DNA from: JAKZSU01 sp047517485
GTDB lineage: Bacteria; Pseudomonadota; Alphaproteobacteria; UBA7887
DNA length: 6,077 bases
NCBI GenBank assembly: GCA_047517485.1
Contig: JAKZSU010000094.1
Location: 1 to 6,077 of the forward strand
Direction of reading: 5' to 3'
Each line of letters starts with the position of its first letter. Position 1 is the stretch's first letter. Made by a program: the position numbers and the translations under genes. Below are positions 1 to 5,015 of this stretch, one piece after another. Below the pieces are notes generated by a model. That model had not been told where the DNA came from. It did not search any database and saw only the letters and a program-made list of their open reading frames with translations.

Positions 1-57
1 GTAAACCTCCTCGAACTTCATCAATCTCAGTCCCTGTACCTGCTCCGTTCGACGCAT
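1..57 (-). CDS. ISNCY family transposase, N-terminal 19 residues only
   Basis: The minus-strand ATG at 57-55 opens a frame reading MRRTEQVQGLRLMKFEEVY up to the window edge. I recognise this as the usual N-terminus of ISNCY-type transposases, which continue with a helix-turn-helix and a DDE catalytic core; neither is visible here. A purine-rich ribosome binding site (GGAGGGAG on the minus strand, 68-61) sits just upstream and supports the start. The identification rests on only 19 residues but they are distinctive. Intactness of the element cannot be judged. Confidence 0.7.
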   Translation of the reverse strand, partial: MRRTEQVQGLRLMKFEEVY

Positions 58-87
58 CGCCTCCCTCCATGGCTTGGAAGCGTTCTA

Positions 88-122
88 AAACCGGACAGAT
101 CATCTGGTACATAAACCGGACA
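88..122. repeat. Subterminal direct repeats of the ISNCY-type element
   Basis: AAACCGGACA occurs at 88-97 and again at 113-122. Three of the next five bases also match (GATCA versus TATCG). Paired sites of this kind inside an IS end are typical transposase recognition sequences. That role is inference from position; the repeat is seen directly. Confidence 0.6.
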
Positions 123-140
123 TATCGCGTGTTACCGACA

Positions 141-268
141 CTATATCAAGGCTGATCGCTCTCGGTAATACGCCCTCGGCAATCGAATTTCCGTCGCCGA
201 CGACAAGGGGGCCTGGCTCGCGCATACTGTCTCCAACGCCGACTTCACGATGAGAATGCGGACAAATC
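141..268. other. Junction between the IS end and the hydratase gene; no gene seen
   Basis: These 128 bases separate the inferred IS boundary from the hydratase start. I see no reading frame with coding character. The first in-frame ATG of the hydratase (269) is preceded by an in-frame TGA at 251-253, so the protein does not extend further up. No strong Shine-Dalgarno is visible before 269; GAGAA at 252-256 is the best purine stretch and is weak. No convincing -35/-10 pair was found. The native promoter may have been displaced by the IS. Confidence 0.4.
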
Positions 269-1069
269 ATGGAACAGGACGACATCGAACGCATCGCGCG
301 CCAAATCTTCGACGCCAATCGCCGACGCGAGACCTTTCGACCCTTGCGCGGCGACGACGCGCCGGACTCGATGGCGGTGGCCTATCGCATCCAGGACCGA
401 GTGCACGAGCTGTTCGAACAGCTTGGCCGCGCAGGCCCGCTCGGCGGCCACAAGATCGCCCTGACCTCGCGCGCGGTGCAGGACTTGGTCGGTGTCGACG
501 AGCCGGCCTATGGCGGGGTTTTTCGCAATTTGGTTCAAGCCGCGCCAACGACCTTGAAAGCATCGGAATTCGTACGCATCGGTCTGGAGTTCGAAGTCGC
601 GGTTAAGATTGCCGCCGACGTGCCCGCCGCCGATCACCCTTACGACCGCGAAACCATCGCCGCCTTCGTCGCCGCCTGCGCGCCGGCGTTCGAGGTGATC
701 GAGGATCGCAACGCCGATTATGGCGACCTCGACGCCGCGTCGATCCTCACCGACCGCTGCTGGTGCGCCGGGGTGGTGCACGGCGACTGGGTCGAGAATT
801 GGCGTGATCTCGATCTGGCCCGCCTACCGGTATCTCTGAGGTGGAACGATGAAGTGATCGATCGCGGGGTCACCGGAGACTCGATGGACCACCCGTTCGA
901 GGGTCTCGCCTGGGTCGCCAATCATCTCACCGCCCAGGGCCGGCGCTTGGCGAAAGACGAGATCGTCATCACCGGCAGCGCGCTCAAGACTCGCCATGTC
1001 GAGATCGGCGATTCGATCACCTACGCCATCGACGGCCTCGGCGAAACCACGATCAGCATCGCGCCGTAG
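269..1069 (+). CDS. 2-keto-4-pentenoate hydratase family protein (fumarylacetoacetate hydrolase superfamily, MhpD-like)
   Basis: A 266-residue protein, the usual length for MhpD/HpcG-type hydratases. These cytoplasmic enzymes add water to 2-hydroxypenta-2,4-dienoates or related 2-keto-enoic acids in meta-cleavage pathways, using a divalent metal. Visible family signatures are GGHKIALTS at residues 59-67, a GVDEPAYGGVF stretch at 75-85, the metal-binding ExE pair E107/E109 in GLEFEV, a further acidic cluster FEVIED at 141-146, and the C-terminal ITGS at 234-237. At the position where relatives usually have a DN pair followed by an aliphatic segment, this protein reads TDRCWCAGVVHG (161-172), so substrate or activity may differ. 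No other catabolic genes lie nearby, so the pathway is unknown. The start is the only in-frame ATG after an upstream stop. The 3' end overlaps the ancestral 3' end of the convergent DehI-like gene by 17 bases. The substrate is not determined. Confidence 0.85.
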   Translation: MEQDDIERIARQIFDANRRRETFRPLRGDDAPDSMAVAYRIQDRVHELFEQLGRAGPLGGHKIALTSRAVQDLVGVDEPAYGGVFRNLVQAAPTTLKASEFVRIGLEFEVAVKIAADVPAADHPYDRETIAAFVAACAPAFEVIEDRNADYGDLDAASILTDRCWCAGVVHGDWVENWRDLDLARLPVSLRWNDEVIDRGVTGDSMDHPFEGLAWVANHLTAQGRRLAKDEIVITGSALKTRHVEIGDSITYAIDGLGETTISIAP

Positions 1070-1190
1070 AGTCCAGCCAACGGCCTAGAATATGGCCAAG
1101 GGTGACCATGCGCCCGACCACCGTAGGGGACGCGACGTAACGCGAGATCATTTGCCGCGCTTCGTCAGGCAGAACCACCGGGTCGGGGCG
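1053..1190 (-). pseudogene. Severed 3' end of the DehI-like gene (last 45 codons plus stop)
   Basis: On the minus strand, 1190 to 1053 reads RPDPVVLPDEARQMISRYVA followed by SPTVVGRMVTLGHILGRWLD and STARC, then TGA (1055-1053). It has no start and is cut off from the body of its gene by the MITE-like element, whose left arm puts a TAG (1208-1206) in the same frame. If the element and one TAA flank are removed, this segment joins codon 225 of the upstream gene in frame and gives a 270-residue protein. It is therefore the orphaned C-terminus. It overlaps the last 17 bases of the convergent hydratase gene. The amphipathic, protein-like composition supports it as formerly coding. Confidence 0.75.
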
Positions 1191-1457
1191 TAATACCAAG
1201 GGCGGCTAATAATGACCCATTTGATGGCCCGAGGTGGTTTTCCGGGTAGGCGCGACGCGCCGCGCGATGGGTGTCCATCGGGCAAGCGGCGCAACGCCCC
1301 CGGAAAGCCACCTCGGGCCACCGAAGGCCGGTCGCTTTTCGCCGCTGGATGCGTCGCGGGCCGCTTGACGTGGGGTTGCACGACGGCGCGCCCCGCTCCT
1401 ACCCAGCGACGAAAAGCGATCTGTCAAATGGGTCATTATTAACCACCCTTGGTATAA
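1191..1457. repeat. TAA target-site duplications flanking the MITE-like element
   Basis: TAA at 1191-1193 and TAA at 1455-1457 directly abut the two ends of the 261-bp inverted-repeat element. A 3-bp duplication is the simplest reading, and deleting one copy together with the element restores the host reading frame. An alternative TA duplication (TA at 1194-1195 and 1453-1454) is conceivable because many MITEs use TA. That excision would give a 259-base gap and leave the host frame broken, so TAA is preferred. Confidence 0.65.
1194..1454. mobile_element. MITE-like palindromic element, 261 bp, no transposase
   Basis: The ends form a 31-bp terminal inverted repeat (1194-1224 and 1424-1454) that starts TACCAAGGG at both ends and matches at 29 of 31 positions. 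Inside are two further hairpins. Arm A pairs 1225-1246 with 1299-1320 (21 of 22), with inner stems 1257-1263/1286-1292 and 1265-1270/1275-1280. Arm B pairs 1330-1350 with 1401-1421 (18 of 21). Outer stem, arm A and arm B are nearly contiguous, so one strand could fold as a three-way junction. The element encodes no transposase and would depend on one in trans. It is inserted in the 3' part of a DehI-like gene. I cannot assign it to an IS family by its ends. Confidence 0.8.
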
Positions 1458-2129
1458 GGTGGCGAGACCCGCCGCCTCGTCTCTGCCAAGATTATGCACC
1501 CGCTGCATAGCCTCCCGCAAAGCCCCGCTTTGTTGCAACGGCGCGAATCCGGCCTGAATCGCCGCGAGCAGTCCCGGCCAATGCGCGAGATGGCGCCATA
1601 ACGTCGCAAGGGCGCCGGTGCCGCCGCCGAACCGATTGATATCCTGCAGCAGCGCCCAGGTGTCGGCATCGATATCGTCCGCCGCCAGCAGTGGCCTGAG
1701 TACCGGCCAAGGCGCCGGCGACGGCGCCCGAGTGTCGTCCAAAGCCGCCGCATCCGGCATTACGACCAAGGCGGTGAGCGCGATCATGTTCATCCCGTTC
1801 GAACGATTGTAGGCATCGACGATCGCCCGCGCCGCGGCGAGCTCGGCCGATGGTAGCGCCACATCGATCCGCGGCTGCGGAAGCGGTAAGCCGGCGCCAG
1901 CGATCACCCGTGCCAAGGCGGCGGCCGGGATTCCAGTCTGGTGGAGCGGCTTCACCGTCCGCCAGCCGGCACGTAATCCGCCGTCGACCGCGACCAGGGT
2001 CCGCCAGATCGAGGTCAGCATGGGAATTTCCATGGTCGCGCGAATGTCGGCGAATATTTCCGCCGCCTCGCCGGTGGCCTCGGATTCGGCGATCGCCGAG
2101 ACCGGATCGGTGCCATACGCTTTGTTCAC
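1206..2129 (-). CDS. DehI-like (group I haloacid dehalogenase family) protein with a MITE-derived C-terminal tail
   Basis: The current frame encodes 307 residues: 225 native, then 82 read from the inserted element, stopping at TAG in its far terminal repeat (1208-1206). The start is GTG at 2129-2127, overlapping the upstream YjbR gene by GTGA, which implies translational coupling. The native part resembles the DehI family (halocarboxylic acid dehalogenase, DehI type). Two halves look alike: FADIRATMEIPMLTSIWRTL (26-45) and LLQDINRFGGGTGALATLWRH (160-180), each followed by a short hydrophobic helix. This matches the known pseudo-duplicated fold of DehI. An Asn-rich stretch NRSNGMN (108-114) lies between them. 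I could not place the catalytic Asp/Asn pair confidently, so dehalogenase activity is not claimed; family members of unknown function exist. Loss of the last 45 native residues probably impairs the protein. The family call is from recognition, not a search. Confidence 0.6.
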   Translation of the reverse strand: MNKAYGTDPVSAIAESEATGEAAEIFADIRATMEIPMLTSIWRTLVAVDGGLRAGWRTVKPLHQTGIPAAALARVIAGAGLPLPQPRIDVALPSAELAAARAIVDAYNRSNGMNMIALTALVVMPDAAALDDTRAPSPAPWPVLRPLLAADDIDADTWALLQDINRFGGGTGALATLWRHLAHWPGLLAAIQAGFAPLQQSGALREAMQRVHNLGRDEAAGLATLYQGWLIMTHLTDRFSSLGRSGARRRATPRQAARDASSGEKRPAFGGPRWLSGGVAPLARWTPIARRVAPTRKTTSGHQMGHY

Positions 2130-2503
2130 GACTGCGACCGCGCGTACTCCCCCACGCCCAACGCGCGTTGCTTCTTCTTGGTGAGTCCGTTGGCGACCAC
2201 GCGGTGGGATTGGCGCAAATAGTCCTTCAGGTCGGGGTCCGGCAGCCCCGGTTCCGCATAGTGCTGGATCCACTTCATGCCGCGCGACGCAAGATAGGGG
2301 GCGGGGCGCAGACCCGGCTGATCCTTGAGAATTTCGTAGGAGAGCTCGGTCGTCTTGAAGGTATAGGCCGGCGCGTCGTCGGCCCAGCCACCGATCGCGA
2401 AAACCTTGCCGCCGACTTTCCAAACATGCGCGCCGCCCCATTGGATCACGGTGGTGGTCGCCGGCAGCGCGCGGCAAAACGCGTTGAATTCGTCGTAGGT
2501 CAC
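2126..2503 (-). CDS. YjbR/MmcQ family DNA-binding-like protein
   Basis: A 125-residue protein of normal length for the YjbR/MmcQ (CyaY-like fold) family. Family traits visible are the N-terminal MTYDEFNAFCRALP, the beta-strand segment VWKVGGKVFAIGGW (about 27-40), YTFKTTE (47-53), a C-terminal half with PGLRPAPYLASRGMKWIQ (63-80), and a helical tail ending in basic residues (about 97-113). Biochemical function is poorly defined; members are small cytoplasmic proteins proposed to bind DNA. The start is GTG at 2503-2501, preceded by GGAAAG (2516-2511 on the minus strand) at a suitable distance. It is the first gene of a two-gene unit with the DehI-like gene, whose GTG overlaps its TGA. It diverges from the lipoprotein gene across about 87 bases. 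Confidence 0.85.
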   Translation of the reverse strand: MTYDEFNAFCRALPATTTVIQWGGAHVWKVGGKVFAIGGWADDAPAYTFKTTELSYEILKDQPGLRPAPYLASRGMKWIQHYAEPGLPDPDLKDYLRQSHRVVANGLTKKKQRALGVGEYARSQS

Positions 2504-2590
2504 TCGTTATCTTTCCGATTGCGCATCGGGTGATCGAAACGGACCTCCAAACAGTACGCATTTCCGATGTTCGACGCTACGAATCGAACG
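2504..2590. promoter_or_regulatory. Divergent intergenic region between the YjbR unit and the lipoprotein gene
   Basis: This short space must contain the start signals for both the leftward YjbR-DehI unit and the rightward lipoprotein gene unless either is read from further away. The GGAAAG ribosome binding site of the YjbR gene lies at 2516-2511. No clear sigma-70 hexamer pair is visible on either strand, so the promoter assignment is by position only. Confidence 0.3.
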
Positions 2591-3028
2591 ATGCACCTCG
2601 TCTTTGCTCATCGACTGGTCAGGACCTTGGTCTCGTTGAGTATCGCGGCGGCGATACCAGCCTGCGTGATCGTGCCTATTCCGCCGGTCTGGGATATCGC
2701 CAACCCGATCCGCTGCTTGGGCGAAATCGACGTGGGAACCACCACCAAGGCCGAGGTCATCGATATCTTCGGCGAAGCCCCGTCGGTACAGATCGGCGGC
2801 GACGACGGAAACCCCCAGGGCTCGCGGCTGAACTATTCCGGCAACGTCGATCGAATGAGTTTCTGCTGGGCATTCAGCGCGGGCTATGCCGCCGGCGGCG
2901 GCGCGGGGTGCAACACCGACGATGAAAACTGGTGGGTAAGATATTTCTTCGACGAAAACGACATCGCCATCCGCGTCGAATCCTCCGAAACCGAAAAAGG
3001 CCCAGACAATCGTGGCCGCCAAGGATAA
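2591..3028 (+). CDS. Putative lipoprotein with BamE/SmpA-like domain
   Basis: A 145-residue protein from ATG 2591. An upstream in-frame ATG at 2567 would add eight residues, but 2591 gives a standard signal sequence: MHLVFAHRLVR, a hydrophobic core TLVSLSIAAAI, then Cys25 in an IPAC lipobox-like site. After cleavage and lipidation the protein would be held at a membrane, probably facing the periplasm. The mature part has the BamE/SmpA-like pattern: CLGEIDVGTTTKAEVIDIFG near the start (the G-T-T-x3-V-x3-G segment that opens this fold), LNYSG in the middle, and a late VRYFFDENDIAIRVE strand. BamE itself is part of outer-membrane protein assembly, but many small lipoproteins share the fold with unknown roles, and genuine BamE is not implied. 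A Gly/Ala-rich central stretch (SAGYAAGGGAG) is unusual. The tail is charged and low in complexity. Confidence 0.6.
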   Translation: MHLVFAHRLVRTLVSLSIAAAIPACVIVPIPPVWDIANPIRCLGEIDVGTTTKAEVIDIFGEAPSVQIGGDDGNPQGSRLNYSGNVDRMSFCWAFSAGYAAGGGAGCNTDDENWWVRYFFDENDIAIRVESSETEKGPDNRGRQG

Positions 3029-3064
3029 GCGACCTAGCTATCCAGGCCAGGCGTGGCACCTAAA

Positions 3065-3187
3065 TCGGTGACATGGCCGTAATCGCGGCTGGTCACGCAC
3101 CGGGTCTATGATAAGGGGTCTCTGTATGAACATCGCCAATATGCCAAGAAGGGGCATGACCAGCCGCGATAACGGCCATGTCACTGA
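3065..3187. repeat. 34-bp inverted repeat with 55-base spacer
   Basis: The left arm 3065-3098 (starting TCGGTGACATGGCCG) and right arm 3154-3187 are inverted copies matching at 31 of 34 positions. Each arm is also bounded by GTGAC and GTCAC, so each could form a hairpin on its own. No T-run follows, so it is not a typical intrinsic terminator. It could be a second non-autonomous mobile element, a structured RNA, or paired protein-binding sites. No coding function is seen. Confidence 0.7.
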
Positions 3188-3212
3188 TATTGCACCGATA
3201 TTGGCCGGTGTC

Positions 3213-3249
3213 AGGGGCAAACGGACCAATTGGCCCCTAATCGTTTGCC
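3213..3249. repeat. Competing stems (possible switch-like or pseudoknot structure)
   Basis: AGGGGC (3213-3218) can pair with GCCCCT (3233-3238), and GGCAAACG (3216-3223) can pair with CGTTTGCC (3242-3249). The two left arms overlap by three bases, so the stems are mutually exclusive or, if trimmed, interleave as a pseudoknot. The pairings are exact, but such short stems can arise by chance in this composition. Confidence 0.35.
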
Positions 3250-3336
3250 ATGGCTCCAGCTCCGGGCGTCAAACCGGTGTGGCCATAACGCCCGCTGTTC
3301 ACCCAAAGCCGTCATCTGCGCATTTCCGAATTAGGG

Positions 3337-3423
3337 CTAATTCAGCTCTGCCAGCAGCGCCTTTGCGTGCTTCGAATCCGCGGTGTCGAAGCCCTCGGTG
3401 CACCAGTCGTATACTCGTCGGCG
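3337..3423 (-). pseudogene. C-terminal relic of an adenylate/guanylate cyclase-TPR protein
   Basis: The minus strand from 3423 reads RRRVYDWCTEGFDTADSKHA followed by KALLAELN and TAG (3339-3337). The YDW-x-TEGFDTAD-x(4)-AKALL-x-EL pattern is one I recognise as the extreme C-terminus of large class III adenylate/guanylate cyclases with ATPase/TPR regions, common in alphaproteobacteria. An in-frame TAA lies immediately upstream at 3426-3424 and no start or upstream domains are present. Only about 28 codons of what would be a gene of perhaps 1,000 or more codons remain. It is a deletion remnant and shows that this interval once held a signalling gene read leftwards. Confidence 0.6.
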
Positions 3424-3720
3424 TTAGCGAGGTGGATAACAAGGGGTTATGCCGTTGCCACGGAACTCCGGCAAATAAAAGCGAACATGGGTACATATGA
3501 GGGTATAAATTGTGGCGTGTTTTCCGCGATTTGGACTGGCAAATCGTGCCTCGCGTTGCGGTCGTAATATAGGCTGCTAAGCGTCAAGGCGCGGTGATTA
3601 GGACTCTCGGCGGAGGTTTCTCGAACCCGGCGACTCCATCGGCTCCGATCGATTGGTCGACATTGATTTTTCGGTCATGCCGGGATTTTGTTCGATTCGT
3701 CGCAACTCTGATCACCGCAC

Positions 3721-4953
3721 TCAGGGAGTCAAAACCCGGACCTTGCCGTCGACGATCAGCACACCGGCGTCGGTCGATGTCGCGCTGTGGTGATAGCTCT
3801 TGAAGCCGAGGTCGATCGGCTCGCTCCATGAACCGATTGCGGGATCGAATATCTCAACCGAGCTGAAGAACCTCATCCCGTCGACCCCGCCGACAACGAG
3901 CACTCGGCCATCGGGCAGCCGGCTGGCGCTGTGACCTTCGCGACCAAAGCGGAGTGTACCGCCGGGGCTCCAGGCCGATTGCGCCGGGTCGTATATCTCG
4001 ACTGTATGGACCACCTTGATATCTGCCGGCTCGCCGAATCCGCCGAGCGATCCTGATAAGCCGCTGATCGCCATCACTCGCCCATCACTCAAGCTGACCG
4101 CGCGGTGGGCGCTTCGCGGCGTCTGCAGCGCGGCTCCTTCGCGCCAGGCTGCGGCCACCGGATCATAGAGCTCGACAAAACCCAATGTGCCGAGTGCGGT
4201 GATATCCAGGTCGCTTACCACCACGGTCTCGCCAGTAGCCAGATCCCGCGCTTCTGCCTCGATCGACTGGCGTGGCCCGAGTCGACCGAGGCCCCCCACT
4301 ACGAGCACCGCGCCGCTGCCTAGTACCGTCGCGCTATGGTCCGAGCGCGCATGCTTGAGCGATTGTCCAGCCTGCCAAGTGCCGACGGCGGGATCGTATA
4401 TCTCCACCAGGTCCATCGGGCCAGTGTCGAAATTACTGCCGCCTACAACGAGCACGCGGCCATCAGCGAGCAGACTGGCGCTGTGGAAAATGCGCGGAGT
4501 CGAGAGCGCGGCTTTCTTCGTCCAAGTGTTCGTCGCTGGATCGAACATCTCGACAGTCGACAATCGGTCCTCACGATCTTCGCCGCCGACAATCAGGACG
4601 CGGCCGTCTTGCAGCCGTGTGGCGGAATGGTTTTTGCGCGGCGTATTGAGCGGACCGGTGGCTTCAAGCGTGTCGGTTCGAGGATCGTAAAGCAGTCCAA
4701 TATTTAGTAGAGTCCCGTCCTCGTTCTGGCCACCGGCGATCATCACTCGACCATCCAATAGCAGCGTGGCGCTGTGGCCCTTATCGGCCACTGTCAAAGT
4801 GGCACCGGGCTTCAGAGTTCGGGCGGTAATGGCGGAGGAGTCGGCCGATTGCCGCGACGCCGATTTTTGATCGTGCTCCGCCGGTTCGATGGCAACCCAA
4901 AGCGCAACAGTTGCAACGGCCAACAGCGCGGCGATAATCGCTATGATGCGCAT
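3721..4953 (-). CDS. Kelch-repeat protein, seven motifs, N-terminal membrane anchor or signal
   Basis: A 410-residue protein. ATG 4953-4951 is preferred over the ATG at 4980 because GGAGG (4966-4962 on the minus strand) sits eight bases ahead and because MRIIAIIAALLAVATVALWV (1-20) then makes a proper signal or anchor. Seven kelch motifs follow, each with a hydrophobic strand ending in glycines after a DGR-type turn: around H60, H109, H157, H206, H283, H341 and H389, for example HSASLLADGRVLVVGG (157-172). Most units also have YDP or FDP and a downstream W. Seven motifs predict a complete seven-bladed beta-propeller of the galactose oxidase/kelch type, outside the cytoplasmic membrane. Spacing is 48-58 residues except for a 77-residue gap between units 4 and 5 that contains an extra loop (about 225-258). 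There are no cysteines. The function is probably protein or ligand binding; no catalytic domain is seen and the partner is unknown. It appears monocistronic. Confidence 0.85.
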   Translation of the reverse strand: MRIIAIIAALLAVATVALWVAIEPAEHDQKSASRQSADSSAITARTLKPGATLTVADKGHSATLLLDGRVMIAGGQNEDGTLLNIGLLYDPRTDTLEATGPLNTPRKNHSATRLQDGRVLIVGGEDREDRLSTVEMFDPATNTWTKKAALSTPRIFHSASLLADGRVLVVGGSNFDTGPMDLVEIYDPAVGTWQAGQSLKHARSDHSATVLGSGAVLVVGGLGRLGPRQSIEAEARDLATGETVVVSDLDITALGTLGFVELYDPVAAAWREGAALQTPRSAHRAVSLSDGRVMAISGLSGSLGGFGEPADIKVVHTVEIYDPAQSAWSPGGTLRFGREGHSASRLPDGRVLVVGGVDGMRFFSSVEIFDPAIGSWSEPIDLGFKSYHHSATSTDAGVLIVDGKVRVLTP

Positions 4954-4961
4954 TGCTCGGT

Positions 4962-4966
4962 CCTCC
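4962..4966 (-). promoter_or_regulatory. Ribosome binding site deciding the kelch gene start
   Basis: GGAGG on the minus strand lies eight bases before ATG 4953. The alternative ATG at 4980 would place this site inside the coding sequence and would put nine hydrophilic residues ahead of the signal segment, so 4953 is the better start. Confidence 0.7.
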
Positions 4967-4989
4967 ACGAGTCGCGGCATGCTCTATTC

Positions 4990-5015
4990 GCTTTATGGAC
5001 GCATTTCCGTGTCAA
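4990..5015 (-). promoter_or_regulatory. Possible promoter of the kelch gene
   Basis: On the minus strand a perfect TTGACA (5015-5010) is followed 14 bases later by TAAAGC (4995-4990) as the nearest -10-like hexamer, about 40 bases before the start codon. The spacing is shorter than the usual 16-18 bases and the -10 match is poor. Position relative to the gene is the main support. Confidence 0.25.

Larger units (their letters stand above)
1..140 (-). mobile_element. ISNCY-type insertion sequence, 5' terminus (continues beyond the window)
   Basis: The left edge is the start end of an insertion sequence transcribed leftwards. It contains the first codons of a transposase (57 to 1) and a roughly 80-base terminal region. 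Read on the minus strand, the terminus begins TGTCGGTAAC at 140, which fits the TG...CA ends of many IS elements. Two direct copies of AAACCGGACA lie at 88-97 and 113-122 with a 25-base period, as expected for subterminal transposase binding sites. The family is inferred from the transposase N-terminus. The other end, and so the target duplication, is outside the window, and the exact boundary at 140 is inferred. Confidence 0.7.
3029..3720. other. Gene-poor region with inverted repeats and a gene relic
   Basis: About 690 bases without an intact gene. It holds a 34-bp inverted repeat (3065-3187), competing stems at 3213-3249, a small hairpin (GGGCGT 3264-3269 with ACGCCC 3288-3293), and a minus-strand cyclase C-terminus relic (3337-3423). 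Beyond 3424 the sequence appears richer in A/T and I see no coding frame. An 8-bp inverted repeat (GCGGTGAT 3591-3598 and ATCACCGC 3711-3718) brackets the last part before the kelch gene stop. Reading frames here look accidental. No T-tract terminator was found after either flanking gene. Confidence 0.5.

Noticed and set aside
1206..2561. A single long minus-strand frame of about 451 codons.
   Set aside because: Its first part is out of frame with the clear YjbR gene at 2503-2126 and has no protein-like content. Real coding in this frame begins at GTG 2129, and the last 82 codons come from the inserted element.
2567..2590. Upstream ATG at 2567 as the lipoprotein start.
   Set aside because: It adds eight polar residues ahead of a normal signal peptide; starting at 2591 gives a standard n-region and lipobox spacing.
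3038..3229. Minus-strand hydrophobic frame of 63 codons.
   Set aside because: Its hydrophobic stretch is simply a translation of the inverted repeat arm and spacer; there is no ribosome binding site or recognised domain.
3108..3500. Plus-strand frame of 130 codons through the repeat region.
   Set aside because: It runs through the inverted repeat and opposite the cyclase relic, with no family features, so it is taken as accidental.
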